Origin: Achromobacter pestifer
GTDB lineage: Bacteria; Pseudomonadota; Gammaproteobacteria; Burkholderiales; Burkholderiaceae_B
Reading direction: 5' to 3'
NCBI RefSeq assembly: GCF_902859625.1
Contig: NZ_CADIJX010000002.1
Span: 62,001-126,000 of the forward strand
DNA length: 64,000 bases
Below, in pieces: positions 54,479 to 64,000 of the stretch; position 1 is the first letter of the stretch; each line of letters opens with the position of its first letter. Both the position numbers and the translations under genes were made by a program. The notes under the pieces are model-generated. The model searched no databases. It saw only the letters and a list, made by a program, of their open reading frames with translations, and was not told the DNA's origin.

Positions 54479-57400
54479 AATTCCCACACTTCTTCATCGC
54501 GCGGCCGATCTTCGCCATCGTCCTGTCCTTGCTCATGCTGCTGGCTGGGGCCATCGCCTTCTGGCAACTCCCGCTGAGCGAATATCCCGCCGTCACGCCG
54601 CCCACAGTACAGGTTACGGCTAGCTACCCCGGCGCCAATCCCGAGGTGATCGCCGACACGGTAGCAGCCCCCCTTGAGCAAGTGATCAATGGCGTTGAGG
54701 GAATGCTCTACATGAATTCCCAGATGGCCACCGATGGCCGGATGGTGCTCACCGTTGCGTTCAAGCAGGGAACGGACCCCGACATGGCGCAGATCCAGGT
54801 ACAGAACCGGGTCTCGCGCGCTTTGCCGCGGCTGCCCGAGGAAGTACAGCGCATCGGCGTCGTCACGCAGAAGACGTCTCCGGACGTGTTGATGGTCGTG
54901 CACATCGTCTCGCCGGAAAAGCGGTACGACCCGCTCTATCTGTCGAACTTCGCCATCCGGCAGGTGCGCGACGAACTCGCGCGCCTGCCCGGTGTCGGCG
55001 ATGTCCTGGTGTGGGGCGCCGGAGAGTACTCCATGCGAGTCTGGCTGGACCCATCCAAGGTCGCCACGCGCGGGTTGACTGCCAGCGACGTGGTGGCGGC
55101 CTTGCGTGAACAGAACGTGCAAGTCGCCGCGGGATCCGTGGGGCAGCAGCCGGACACGTCGGCAGCTTTCCAGGTGACCGTCAATACGCTTGGACGCCTG
55201 GCCAGTGTGGAACAGTTCGGCGAAATCGTCGTGAAGACGGGCGCCGATGGCCAGATCACCCGCCTTCGCGACGTCGCCCGCGTGTCCCTGGGCGCCGATG
55301 CCTATACCCTGCGCAGCCTGATCGATGGCGAGTCGGCCCCGGCCCTGCAGATCATCCAGAGCCCTGGCGCCAACGCCATCGACGTTTCCAATGCTGTCCG
55401 CGCCAAGATGCAGGAGCTTCAGCGGGGCTTTCCGGAGGACATTGCGTACCGGATCGCCTATGACCCCACGGTCTTCGTGCGCGCCTCGCTGCAATCCGTG
55501 GCCGTCACGCTGCTGGAGGCCATCGCCCTAGTCGTCATCGTCGTCGTGCTGTTCCTGCAGACTTGGCGCGCCTCGATCATTCCACTGGTGGCGGTGCCGG
55601 TGTCGCTGGTGGGCACCTTCGCCGTGATGCACATGTTCGGCTTCTCGCTGAACACGCTGTCCCTGTTCGGCCTTGTTCTATCGATAGGCATCGTGGTGGA
55701 CGACGCCATCGTGGTGGTCGAAAACGTGGAACGCCATATGGCGCTGGGCGAGCCACCCAAGGAGGCCGCCAGAAAAGCCATGGACGAGGTGACCGGGCCG
55801 ATTCTGGCCATTACATCGGTGCTGGCGGCGGTGTTCATCCCGTCGGCATTCCTCTCAGGTCTGCAGGGCGAGTTCTATCGCCAATTCGCTTTGACGATCG
55901 CCATCTCAACCGTTCTATCGGCCATCAATTCGCTCACGCTGTCCCCGGCGCTTGCCGCGATCTTGCTCAAGCCGCATCACGAGACGGCCAAGTCCGATTG
56001 GCTCACGCGGATCATCGGAAGCGTGTTCGGCGGGTTCTTTCGACGCTTCAATCGGTTTTTCGACAGAGCTTCGGAATCCTACGTCGCGGCCGTCCGGCGG
56101 GCGGTGCGCGGTAGCGCTATCGTGCTGCTGCTTTACGCCGGCTTCGTGGGCTTGACCTGGCTGGGTTTCAATCAGGTGCCTAATGGATTCGTGCCGGCCC
56201 AGGACAAGTACTTCCTCGTCGGCATCGCCCAGTTGCCCAGCGGCGCTTCACTCGACCGCACGGAGGCCGTCGTGAAAGAGATGTCCCGGATCGCGCTAGC
56301 CGAGCCCGGCGTGGAAAGCGTGGTGGCCTTCCCGGGCCTTTCGGTCAACGGTCCGGTGAACGTGCCGAATTCGGCGCTGATGTTCGCCATGCTTAAACCG
56401 TTCGACGAGCGCAAGGACGCTTCGCTTACGGCCAACGCCATCGCAGGAAAACTGATGGGCAAGTTCAGCCAGATCCCGGATGGCTTTGTCGGCATCTTCC
56501 CGCCGCCTCCGGTGCCTGGACTGGGCGCCATGGGGGGCTTCAAGCTGCAGATCGAAGATCGGGCAGGATTGGGCTTCGAAGCGTTGGCGCAGGCGCAGAG
56601 CGAGATCATGGGCAAGGCCATGCAGGTTCCCGAACTGGCGAACATGCTTGCCAGTTTCCAGACCAACGCCCCGCAATTGGGGGTGGAAGTCGACAGGGTG
56701 AAGGCCAAGTCCTTGGGCGTGTCGCTGACCGACGTGTTCGAGACGCTGCAAATCAACCTGGGGTCGCTCTACGTCAACGACTTCAATCGTTTCGGACGCA
56801 CCTATCGGGTCATGGCCCAAGCGGACGCGCCGTTTCGCATGCAGGCCGAGGACATCGGCCTGCTCAAGGTGCGTAACGCGGCCGGTGACATGATTCCGCT
56901 CAGCGCGTTCGTGACCATCACGCGTGGATCAGGCCCGGATCGGATCGTTCACTACAACGGCTTCCCCTCCGCGGACATCAGCGGAGGCCCGGCGCCTGGC
57001 TATTCATCGGGCCAGGCCACGGACGCGATCGAGAAGATCGTTCGCGATACGCTGCCCGAAGGAATGGTTCACGAGTGGACGGACCTGGTCTTCCAGGAAA
57101 AGCAGGCGGGCAATTCGGCGCTGTACATCTTCCCGCTGGCGGTGCTGCTGGCCTTCCTGATCCTGGCGGCCCAATACAACAGTTGGTCGCTGCCTTTCTC
57201 GGTGCTGCTAATTGCGCCGATGGCGCTGCTGTCGGCGATCGCGGGGGTCTGGGTTTCGGGCGGCGACAACAACATCTTCACGCAGATCGGCTTCGTGGTG
57301 CTGGTTGGCTTGGCGGCCAAGAATGCGATCTTGATCGTCGAATTCGCCCGCGCCAAGGAAATCGAAGGTGCTGAGCCGCTGGCCGCGGTTCTGGAAGCGG

Positions 57401-57651
57401 CGCGGTTGCGCCTGCGCCCCATCCTGATGACCTCCTTCGCCTTCATCGCCGGCGTGGTGCCGCTAGTGCTTGCCACCGGCGCCGGTGCCGAGATGCGCCA
57501 CGCCATGGGCATCGCGGTCTTCGCCGGCATGCTGGGCGTGACGCTGTTCGGCTTGTTGCTGACGCCTGTGTTCTACGTCGTCGTGCGCAAGCTGGCCTTG
57601 CGCCGTGTCGCCCCTGAAACCCGCACCGGTTCAATCGACCAGCGCGCCTGA
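54475..57651 (+). CDS. RND multidrug efflux transporter, HAE1 family (MexF-like)
   Basis: A 1058-residue inner-membrane pump starting MKFPHFFIARPIFAIVLSLL. It has two large periplasmic loops and 12 membrane helices, with the proton-relay DD pair in SIGIVVDDAIVVVENVE. The sequence is hydrophobe-amine type, not a heavy-metal CusA-type pump: the CusA Met and the DFG-type residues are not evident. Despite this it is preceded by a copper-type promoter. The operon is adaptor, pump, outer-membrane channel, the full set for drug or solvent export. Confidence 0.95.
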   Translation: MKFPHFFIARPIFAIVLSLLMLLAGAIAFWQLPLSEYPAVTPPTVQVTASYPGANPEVIADTVAAPLEQVINGVEGMLYMNSQMATDGRMVLTVAFKQGTDPDMAQIQVQNRVSRALPRLPEEVQRIGVVTQKTSPDVLMVVHIVSPEKRYDPLYLSNFAIRQVRDELARLPGVGDVLVWGAGEYSMRVWLDPSKVATRGLTASDVVAALREQNVQVAAGSVGQQPDTSAAFQVTVNTLGRLASVEQFGEIVVKTGADGQITRLRDVARVSLGADAYTLRSLIDGESAPALQIIQSPGANAIDVSNAVRAKMQELQRGFPEDIAYRIAYDPTVFVRASLQSVAVTLLEAIALVVIVVVLFLQTWRASIIPLVAVPVSLVGTFAVMHMFGFSLNTLSLFGLVLSIGIVVDDAIVVVENVERHMALGEPPKEAARKAMDEVTGPILAITSVLAAVFIPSAFLSGLQGEFYRQFALTIAISTVLSAINSLTLSPALAAILLKPHHETAKSDWLTRIIGSVFGGFFRRFNRFFDRASESYVAAVRRAVRGSAIVLLLYAGFVGLTWLGFNQVPNGFVPAQDKYFLVGIAQLPSGASLDRTEAVVKEMSRIALAEPGVESVVAFPGLSVNGPVNVPNSALMFAMLKPFDERKDASLTANAIAGKLMGKFSQIPDGFVGIFPPPPVPGLGAMGGFKLQIEDRAGLGFEALAQAQSEIMGKAMQVPELANMLASFQTNAPQLGVEVDRVKAKSLGVSLTDVFETLQINLGSLYVNDFNRFGRTYRVMAQADAPFRMQAEDIGLLKVRNAAGDMIPLSAFVTITRGSGPDRIVHYNGFPSADISGGPAPGYSSGQATDAIEKIVRDTLPEGMVHEWTDLVFQEKQAGNSALYIFPLAVLLAFLILAAQYNSWSLPFSVLLIAPMALLSAIAGVWVSGGDNNIFTQIGFVVLVGLAAKNAILIVEFARAKEIEGAEPLAAVLEAARLRLRPILMTSFAFIAGVVPLVLATGAGAEMRHAMGIAVFAGMLGVTLFGLLLTPVFYVVVRKLALRRVAPETRTGSIDQRA

Positions 57652-57671
57652 CCGCTAGGAAAATACTGGAC

Positions 57672-59153
57672 ATGAAGACACTTTTTTCACTCTGCCGCCA
57701 AGCCCGGCCCCTGGCGCCAGTTGCCCTAGCTGCCGCGCTGGCCGGCTGCTCCCTGGCGCCGACGCATGAGCGCCCGGCGGCTCCCATCGACGCAACCTAC
57801 CCTTCGGGAGCTGCCTATGATCTCTCCGCATTCAGCAAGCCCGGCGAGGCGGTCGCCGCCGACATCGGATGGCGGGATTTTTTCCGCGATCCGTTGTTGC
57901 AGCAATTGATCGAAGTCTCGTTGAGCAACAATCGGGATCTGCGCAAAGCCGCGCTCAATGTCGAAGCGGCGCAGGCGATGTACCGAATCCAACGCGCCGA
58001 GATGCTGCCAAACCTGGGCGTTTCCGCCAGCGCCGCGGCCGAGCGCGTGCCGGCCGACCTTGACGCCACAGGCGCTGCCCGTGTCGCCCGGCGCTACGAA
58101 TTGGCAGGCGTAACGGCCGCCTGGGAGCTCGACCTCTGGGGCCGCATCCGCAGCCTTAGCGACCAGGCCCTGGCCTCATATCTGGCCCTGGCTGAAACCC
58201 GCACCGCCACGCAGATGAGCCTGCTGTCCGAAGTGGCCATTGCCTACCTCACGCTACGCGCCGACCAGGAACTGCTGCGTCTGACTGACGACACCCTGAC
58301 CACGCAGAAGCGTTCATACGAACTGACTGCCCGGCTTGTGGAAGCCGGCAACGCCACGCAGCTCGACCTGCGCCTGGCGGAGATTACGCTGCGCAATGCC
58401 GAGGCCCATCACGCGGCCTACACGCGGCAGGCGGCCAAGGACCGCAACGCTCTCGTGCTGTTGATGGGTCAGCCGCTGACGCCGGCGCTTTCGCGACAAC
58501 TGGACGAGGCCACCACGCTACCCGACGGCATCGTGCCCACTGACTTGCCGAGCGGATTGCCATCGGAACTGCTTGCACGCCGGCCCGACATTCGCGCGGC
58601 TGAGCAGACGCTGCGGGGCGCCAATGCCAATATCGGCGCCGCGCGTGCCGCGTTCTTTCCGACGATCAGCCTGACGGGGTCGGCGGGGACGGCCAGCGCT
58701 TCATTAGACGGACTTTTCGGGGCCAGCTCGGGCGCCTGGAGCTTCTTGCCCCGGATCACAGTGCCCATCTTCCGTGGCGGCGCCTTGGCGGCGAATCTTG
58801 ACGTGGCGCATGTACAAAAACGCATCGAGATCGCCAACTATGAAAAGGCCGTCCAGGCAGCCTTCCGCGAAGTGGCCGATGGGCTGGCGGGCAAGCGCAC
58901 GCTCGACGCGCAGATTCACTCGGAGCAGCTATCGATGGCAGCCAGCCGCAGCGCCTACGAGCTAGCCGATCAGCGGTTTACTGAAGGCGAAGACGACTAC
59001 CTCACGCTGCTCGATGCCTACCGCACGTTGTATGGCACGCAGCAGGTTCTGGTGCAAACCCGGCTGGCACGGCTGAGTAATCTTATCGAGCTATACAAGG
59101 CTCTGGGAGGGGGCTGGCGAGAGGACACGAGGCCATCGGGCACTGGAGCATAG
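57672..59153 (+). CDS. RND outer-membrane channel lipoprotein (NodT/OprM family)
   Basis: A 493-residue TolC-like outer-membrane factor. The signal peptide ends in lipobox LAGC (Cys near residue 26), then two outer-membrane-efflux-protein repeats covering about 60-270 and 270-480, with VTAAWELDLWGRI and LPSELLARRPDIRAAEQTLRG typical of the family. It is 20 bases downstream of the pump gene. Confidence 0.95.
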   Translation: MKTLFSLCRQARPLAPVALAAALAGCSLAPTHERPAAPIDATYPSGAAYDLSAFSKPGEAVAADIGWRDFFRDPLLQQLIEVSLSNNRDLRKAALNVEAAQAMYRIQRAEMLPNLGVSASAAAERVPADLDATGAARVARRYELAGVTAAWELDLWGRIRSLSDQALASYLALAETRTATQMSLLSEVAIAYLTLRADQELLRLTDDTLTTQKRSYELTARLVEAGNATQLDLRLAEITLRNAEAHHAAYTRQAAKDRNALVLLMGQPLTPALSRQLDEATTLPDGIVPTDLPSGLPSELLARRPDIRAAEQTLRGANANIGAARAAFFPTISLTGSAGTASASLDGLFGASSGAWSFLPRITVPIFRGGALAANLDVAHVQKRIEIANYEKAVQAAFREVADGLAGKRTLDAQIHSEQLSMAASRSAYELADQRFTEGEDDYLTLLDAYRTLYGTQQVLVQTRLARLSNLIELYKALGGGWREDTRPSGTGA

Positions 59154-59216
59154 ACGTCCGCCGGCCCGCCCGGATGTGTCGGTATGCCGCGCGCGACATT
59201 GGATGCCCGCCGCCAT

Positions 59217-59759
59217 TTATCTTGCGGCGGGACGACCAGAGCAGCGACTATTGGAGGCTCGCACGAGTTCCATGATTAGTTTCCAATGGCGCAACCGCGA
59301 AAAAGCTTCAGCGTAGGCCATTGAGGTGAAGCACTGGATCCTGCGGCCGAGAGTTTCGAACGACCGGACCGAGGGGTCAAAGAGGGTGGTATTCGAGTGA
59401 CGGGCAACGCAATCTAGCAGCCGTTCCTGACCGCTGGCTGTTAGCTGTGCCAATTCATGATGACATGTGCCAGCGAAACGGCGTTGGAATACGGGCGAGA
59501 GGTGCTCGGCCCTCCTCAGCATAGGATCCACTTGATAAAAGAAGACTGGCGGCGTCGGGTCGTTCGCCATCTGCAGGATCATCGTGTTCCAAAGAATCAC
59601 GTCGATCATCACCATGGACGCGTCGGCGTTCTCGCGGCGAGCTTTTTCGGGGAAAACTCTCCGGACACTTGGGGGGACGGTGGCAAGTTCCACGCGAAAC
59701 CGTCGATGTCTGGCTCGGATGTTGCGAAGGAGTTCTTGCCTGGAGGTGGTAAGTTTCAT
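59217..59759 (-). CDS. Hypothetical protein, 180 residues
   Basis: A soluble, probably helical protein (RQELLRNIRARHRRFRVELAT, SVRRVFPEKARRE, GTCHHELAQLTASGQERLLDC). Basic at both ends. It has no signal peptide and I recognise no domain. It converges with the RND operon and lies beside decayed IS sequence, so it may be part of the mobile-DNA edge. Confidence 0.55.
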   Translation of the reverse strand: MKLTTSRQELLRNIRARHRRFRVELATVPPSVRRVFPEKARRENADASMVMIDVILWNTMILQMANDPTPPVFFYQVDPMLRRAEHLSPVFQRRFAGTCHHELAQLTASGQERLLDCVARHSNTTLFDPSVRSFETLGRRIQCFTSMAYAEAFSRLRHWKLIMELVRASNSRCSGRPAAR

Positions 59760-60451
59760 CGTGGTCGCTTTACCAGTTCATCGCAAAAATGGAGCGGCTA
59801 TCTTCTTTGGGCGAACTCCGATCATTGGCAGGTTGGCAACCTACTATTCGTGGCACCCAAGCCCAGTCCAAGGGGAGAAATTCTGAGGTCTACCAGGATG
59901 GGAAAGTCAAGAGAGTGCGATAGCGATGGAGGCGCCACTGATGTTGAGGCTCAAGGGGAGAGCTAAGTCCGGTGGTGCCAATTCGAAAGCTCAAGCGCAA
60001 TTTCCGTTCGACATAGTCTTTTGGGGGGGCGGCTTGAATTCGTGTCGCCATGCTCGGCTTTGAACCAGAGAGACAAGATCGGCTCACTCCCCCCAATCCT
60101 TCATATATCCAACTCAACTGCTTCTCGGGAACTCGGCGACGGCCGGGCTCGTCGAGCCCCAGCTATGCGCACGAGGAAAAAAGGGGGGCATTGAGGCGGG
60201 TTTTTATACCTATAGGCCCGAGATGGCGTTATTCGGCAAGACGTGGGCTTTGTCCAACCTCGGGCCGGTATGAACGTCCGAAATCTGCCTTGACGGGTGG
60301 GAACTACCCCGCATTGTGTGGGACCGTTAATGGCCGAAAGCGGCCACTAACCACAAGTGCGTCCGTGCGTAAGCCTGAGTCACTTGGCCGATCGCAGCTA
60401 CTCCAAGCCAGTACGACAGTGCCTGCGGATGCAACGTACCGTACATTCCTT
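59760..60451. other. Stretch without a convincing gene
   Basis: About 690 bases. Several open frames exist in both directions but none has a ribosome binding site with family-like sequence. A relic of the dispersed repeat (AATGGCCGAAAGCGGCC) is near 60328. Confidence 0.5.
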
Positions 60452-60768
60452 CAACTAGGTACGGCTCTTCTCGTCGTACCCCGCAGGCTTGAACAAACAA
60501 TGATCGATAGATTGCCTCGTGCGAAATACACATGGTCTTTCCGTCAGGCGATCGACGTTTCAGCCATCCCGAAATCTGCTCTGGGACCAGTCAGCCTCCA
60601 ACACAAATATCACGACCTTGCGCAGCTCCGGCGCAGTGGCTAGGAGGTAAGGTTTCGGTCGCCGACGACGCTGAGCGGCCCCACTCGCGGCCGATAGCTC
60701 GATAACTCGCGCCACTGGCGAGCCCTCGAGAGATCGACTCGCGCTCTTCTGTGGACAGGTGTTCGGCA
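60452..60768 (-). pseudogene. Decayed IS30-family transposase
   Basis: On the minus strand three pieces in different frames line up with an IS30 transposase: the HTH start LSTEERESISRGLASG with RAIGREWGRS, then RRRRPKPYLLATAPELRKVV, then QISGWLKRRSPDG and ISHEAIYRSLFVQACG. Frameshifts separate them, and the catalytic DDE part after LFVQ is lost at about 60452. Terminal inverted repeats were not found. Confidence 0.75.
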
Positions 60769-60927
60769 CGGCGTCTTCGAGGACGAAGTCAGTATTGGCC
60801 GGCCCATCTCAACCATTGTTGTCGATCGTCAACGCCTTGCCGTGAATTGCTCTGTTGCTAAGACGCCTCGGGCGGTCGCGCAGCGGGATCAACGGCGGCG
60901 GGCACTCCTGCGCCCAATCGACCCGAA

Positions 60928-60950
60928 GGGCCGGCCTTTGCGGCCGGCCC
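60928..60950 (-). terminator. Terminator-like hairpin after the second Bug gene
   Basis: GGGCCGGCC, five-base loop, GGCCGGCCC: a perfect nine-bp GC stem 46 bases past the stop of the leftward gene. It is followed by only two T, so it may act with Rho. Confidence 0.6.
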
Positions 60951-60996
60951 GGGCCGCTTTGGGGTTACGGCGCCCGCTTGCGAGCGCCTCACCGTG

Positions 60997-62001
60997 CTAT
61001 TGGACCGTGACGTGCGCCTGGTCGATGACGGCTTTCCATTTGTCGAGCTCGGCGTCGACGAAGCCCGTGACCTGTGCCGGCGAGAGCTTGGCCGGCGTGG
61101 CATTGTTGTCGTTGAGCCATTTGATGTTGGCTTCGGTGTGGGCGCTGTCGATGGCGATCTGGTTCAGTTTCTGCACGATGGGTGTCGGCATGCCGGCGGG
61201 GCCGAAGAGGCCTATCCAGGCCTGTGATTCATAGCTCGGATAGCCGGATTCGGCGACGGTGGGGACATCGGGCAAGCTGGGCAGACGGTCTTTTGAGGTG
61301 ACGGCCAGGGCTTTGACGTCGCCCGAGCGGATGAAGGCGGCTGCCGATGTTGCGTCCAGAAATGCCGCCGGGATCTGCGCGCCTATCAGGTCGGTGACGG
61401 CAGGCGCGGCGCCCTTGTAGGGGATATGGCGCAGATTGGCGCCGGCGACCATTTTGTAGAGTTCGCCGGACATGTGCGCCGAGCCGCCCACGCTGCTGGA
61501 GCCGAAAGCCAGACCGCCAGGTTGTTTGTTGGCGTAGGCCGTGAATTCCTTGGCGTTGGAGATGGGAGATTTGGCGGGAACCAGCAGGACGTTAGGCGCG
61601 TAAGCCAGAATGGCCACGTTGGAGAAGCTTTTCTTCGGGTCGTAGGGCAGGTTGGGTTGCAGGCCGGGATAGATCACGTGCTGCGTGGCCGTGATGAGCA
61701 GGTTGTAGCCGTCCGGCTTCTCGCGCGCGACGAGCGCAGTACCGATCTGGCCGCTGGCGCCGGGCTTGTTCTGAACCACGATGGTCGTCTTCAACTCATT
61801 GCCCAGGTCCTGAGCGAAGCGGCGCGCAACCAGATCCGTGAAGCCGCCAGGCGAAAACGGGACGACGATGGTGATGGGTTTGCCGTCGGGCCAATCGGCG
61901 GCAGCCGCGACTTCAGGCGCGAGCAGGGCGCTGCTGCCGCAGATGATGATGGCGGCCAGGTTGCGGCTCAAAGGGATGCGATGCAGTTGCTTGTCAGACA
62001 C
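60997..62001 (-). CDS. Bug-family (TctC-type) periplasmic solute-binding protein
   Basis: A 334-residue exported binding protein: a signal peptide ends near VAAAADWP, then KPITIVVPFSPGGFTD, QNKPGASGQIGTALVA, PYDPKKSF, HIPYKGAAPAVTDLIGAQI and PTPIVQKLNQ. The GTG at 62001 is preferred to longer frames because CCGGAGAC precedes it and it gives a normal signal peptide. It lies 137 bases downstream of the FadB-like gene and on the same strand, suggesting that the ligand is a carboxylate degraded through CoA intermediates; this is inference. Confidence 0.92.
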   Translation of the reverse strand: MSDKQLHRIPLSRNLAAIIICGSSALLAPEVAAAADWPDGKPITIVVPFSPGGFTDLVARRFAQDLGNELKTTIVVQNKPGASGQIGTALVAREKPDGYNLLITATQHVIYPGLQPNLPYDPKKSFSNVAILAYAPNVLLVPAKSPISNAKEFTAYANKQPGGLAFGSSSVGGSAHMSGELYKMVAGANLRHIPYKGAAPAVTDLIGAQIPAAFLDATSAAAFIRSGDVKALAVTSKDRLPSLPDVPTVAESGYPSYESQAWIGLFGPAGMPTPIVQKLNQIAIDSAHTEANIKWLNDNNATPAKLSPAQVTGFVDAELDKWKAVIDQAHVTVQ

Positions 62002-62138
62002 GCTTGTCTCCGGGTTGTTGTATTTATCAAAACCTCTGTATATGCCTGGTCCGCTGCCCACGCAGGTCAGGTATCGACCGTGCCTGCATCCCTTGAGGAC
62101 ACCGTTGACGAGCTCTCTCTTATTGCGTGTGCACGGCT

Positions 62139-64000
62139 TCAGGCAGGGCCATCGTGAAAACGTCGCCCCTCCTGAGCGAGCTTGACGATGAGATTGGCTG
62201 GCTTCCAGTATTGGGATCCGTGCTCGGCTTCGTACTTGCGCAGCCCAGCCAGGATGGCAGGCAGGCCGATCTGGTCCGCGTAGCACAGCGGGCCGCCCCG
62301 ATAGGCGGGAAAGCCGTAACCCTTGAGCCAGACGACGTCGATGTCGGAGGCGCGTTCGACGATGTTCTCCTCCAGGATGTAGGCGGCTTCGTTGATCATG
62401 GAGTACAGGCAGCGCTCCAGGATTTCCTGGTCGGAGATCTGTCGCGCCTGTCGGCCGGAGGCTGCGCGGTGTGCGGCGACCAGTGTTTCGGCAGCAGGTG
62501 ACGGGGTGGCCTTGCGGTCGCTGTCATAGTCGTAGAAGCCACCCTGGGTCTTCTGGCCCAGTCGGCCCGCGGCGACCATGCGGTCCAGCATGTCGCACTC
62601 GCGCTCGCGCGGCGTCAGGTTCCGCAGGCGGCTCTGGCGATTGCGCCAGCCCACGTCCAGGCCTGCCAGGTCCGCCATGGCGAACGGTCCCATCGGGAGG
62701 CCGAAGTCGCGCAGGACTCGGTCGATCTGAAAGGGCGAAGCGCCTTCCTGGAGCAGGAAATAGCTTTCGCGCGTGCGCTTGCTCAACATGCGGTTGCCGA
62801 CGAATCCGTCGCAGGAGCGCACCAGCACGGCGACCTTGCCCAGGCGGCGGCCCACTTCCATGACGGTGGCGCACACGTCGTCAGAGGTGGCGGAGCCGCG
62901 CACGTTCTCCAGCAACTGCATGACGTTGGCGGGACTGAAAAAGTGCATCCCGACCACGTCCTGGGGCCGCCCCGTGGCGCTCGCAATATTGTCGATGTCC
63001 AGGTAGGAAGTGTTGGAGGCCAGGATGGCGCCGGGTTTGCAGACCAGATCGAGCGTCTTGAATATCTCGTGTTTGAGCCCGATTTCCTCGAACACCGCTT
63101 CAATGACCAGATCCACGTCGGCCAGATCCTCGAAGCGTGTGCTGCCCTGTATGCATGCGAGACGCTGCGCGACGTCGCCTGCGCTGAGCCGGCCGCGCCG
63201 AGCGGAGTTGGCGTAGTTTTCTTCGATGCGCGCCAGGCCTTGACTGAGACGCTCGGCGTCTTTCTCCAGCAGCACCACGGGTATGCCGGCGTTGGCGAAG
63301 CACATCGCAATGCCGCCGCCCATCGTGCCGGCGCCTATCACCGCCGCCCGGCTGACGGGCCTGGCCTTGGCCGCAAACGGCAGCTTGTGCAATTGACGCT
63401 CGGCAAAGAAGGCATGGCGCAGTGCGCGTGACTGTGGCGATGCTTTCAGTTCATCGAACAAGGCCCGCTCGATCTGCAACCCTTTGTCAAAGGGTTGCTC
63501 CACCGCCGCGCGCACCGCTTTCACGCAACTTATCGGCGCTTCAAAGCCGCGGTGTCGTTGCCGCAGGCGTTGTTCGGCAGCAGTGAAGAGCTCTGAATCT
63601 GCCTCGGGGGCAGCCAAGGCGCTCACTCTTCGCTGCGCCAGGTCTTCGTGCTGAACCCGTCTTGCCAGGGCCAATGCCGCGCTTGCCAGATCCGCATCGG
63701 CAAGCTCATCGACCAAGCCGATGCGCAGCGCGTGTTGGGCCGAGATCGGTTTTCCGTCGACGATCATCTCCAATGCCTCGGCAGCACCGATCAGGCGGGG
63801 CAGGCGTTGGGTTCCACCCGCGCCGGGCAACAGGCCGAGCTTGACTTCGGGCAGGCCGAAGCGGGCGTCCGGTGTGGCGATGCGGTAGTGGCAGCCAAGC
63901 GCGACCTCAAGCCCGCCGCCCAGCGCGGTTCCGTGCATGGCCGCGATCACGGGTTTTTGCGATTGTTCCAGGCACTGTATGACATCGGCCAGCTTAGGCT
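62139..64000 (-). CDS. Bifunctional enoyl-CoA hydratase/3-hydroxyacyl-CoA dehydrogenase (FadB-like), 5' end outside window
   Basis: More than 620 residues are visible; the frame continues through the window edge. The order is enoyl-CoA hydratase/isomerase ([22 protein letters not shown], then [21 protein letters not shown] with the catalytic Glu), then the NAD-binding domain ([21 protein letters not shown]) and 3-hydroxyacyl-CoA dehydrogenase domains ([16 protein letters not shown] with catalytic His; DGFVGNRML), ending with [20 protein letters not shown]. It carries out two steps of fatty- or aryl-acid beta-oxidation. Confidence 0.95.
   Translation of the reverse strand, partial: PKLADVIQCLEQSQKPVIAAMHGTALGGGLEVALGCHYRIATPDARFGLPEVKLGLLPGAGGTQRLPRLIGAAEALEMIVDGKPISAQHALRIGLVDELADADLASAALALARRVQHEDLAQRRVSALAAPEADSELFTAAEQRLRQRHRGFEAPISCVKAVRAAVEQPFDKGLQIERALFDELKASPQSRALRHAFFAERQLHKLPFAAKARPVSRAAVIGAGTMGGGIAMCFANAGIPVVLLEKDAERLSQGLARIEENYANSARRGRLSAGDVAQRLACIQGSTRFEDLADVDLVIEAVFEEIGLKHEIFKTLDLVCKPGAILASNTSYLDIDNIASATGRPQDVVGMHFFSPANVMQLLENVRGSATSDDVCATVMEVGRRLGKVAVLVRSCDGFVGNRMLSKRTRESYFLLQEGASPFQIDRVLRDFGLPMGPFAMADLAGLDVGWRNRQSRLRNLTPRERECDMLDRMVAAGRLGQKTQGGFYDYDSDRKATPSPAAETLVAAHRAASGRQARQISDQEILERCLYSMINEAAYILEENIVERASDIDVVWLKGYGFPAYRGGPLCYADQIGLPAILAGLRKYEAEHGSQYWKPANLIVKLAQEGRRFHDGPA

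Noticed and set aside
54475..57651. RND pump as a CusA/CzcA heavy-metal exporter because of the copper neighbours
   Set aside because: The sequence begins and reads as an HAE1 drug-type pump and the adaptor and channel are MexE/OprM-like. Only the promoter suggests a copper link.

Overview
The window looks like the chromosome of a GC-rich betaproteobacterium of the Alcaligenaceae, most likely Achromobacter or a close Bordetella relative. The evidence is two tripartite-tricarboxylate (Bug-type) binding proteins, a neisserial-type porin, a very large autotransporter with an ESPR signal, many AraC/LysR regulators, and GC-rich codon use. The genus is inferred from gene content; no rRNA, tRNA or CRISPR array was seen.

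Layout. 1-23 kb is ordinary core or metabolic sequence: the start of an MFS gene and its AraC regulator; a 3066-residue autotransporter built of repeats of about 520 residues; a LysR/GAF/Bug cluster with an M24 peptidase-like protein; chloroperoxidase-like hydrolase, MBL hydrolase, porin and class A acid phosphatase; and a DUF1254 protein between two AraC regulators, with an 11-G tract in its promoter region. 23-34.6 kb is an accessory island, more AT-rich in places. It holds a tyrosine recombinase, a SLOG (cpYpsA-like)-membrane fusion, a ParA-HEPN gene pair, a KAP P-loop NTPase, an IS5-type remnant, small membrane or lipoproteins, and a 61-residue peptide with a double-glycine leader. Several of these families are typical of phage-defence or conflict systems.

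35-44 kb returns to metabolic genes: carotenoid oxygenase, MFS, saccharopine-dehydrogenase-like, isochorismatase, FAD monooxygenase and LysR regulators. 44-59 kb is a metal/redox segment. It starts with a cysS gene preceded by a probable leaderless, cysteine-containing leader peptide and an intrinsic terminator, which together look like a cysteine attenuator. A frameshifted putative metal-related gene follows, then a CueR/CopA/CopZ copper module with ferredoxin, flavin/2Fe-2S reductase, glutaredoxin-like and DUF305 proteins, then a complete RND efflux operon. Four promoters in this segment share the MerR-type 19-bp spacer and three share the sequence TTGACCTTCC, so a single CueR-like regulator probably controls both the copper module and the RND pump.

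59-64 kb holds a decayed IS30-type transposase, a second Bug-type binding protein and the 3' part of a FadB-like bifunctional beta-oxidation enzyme running off the window. A dispersed short repeat related to GTCCGCTTCTGGCCGGGAG is scattered only through the accessory half.
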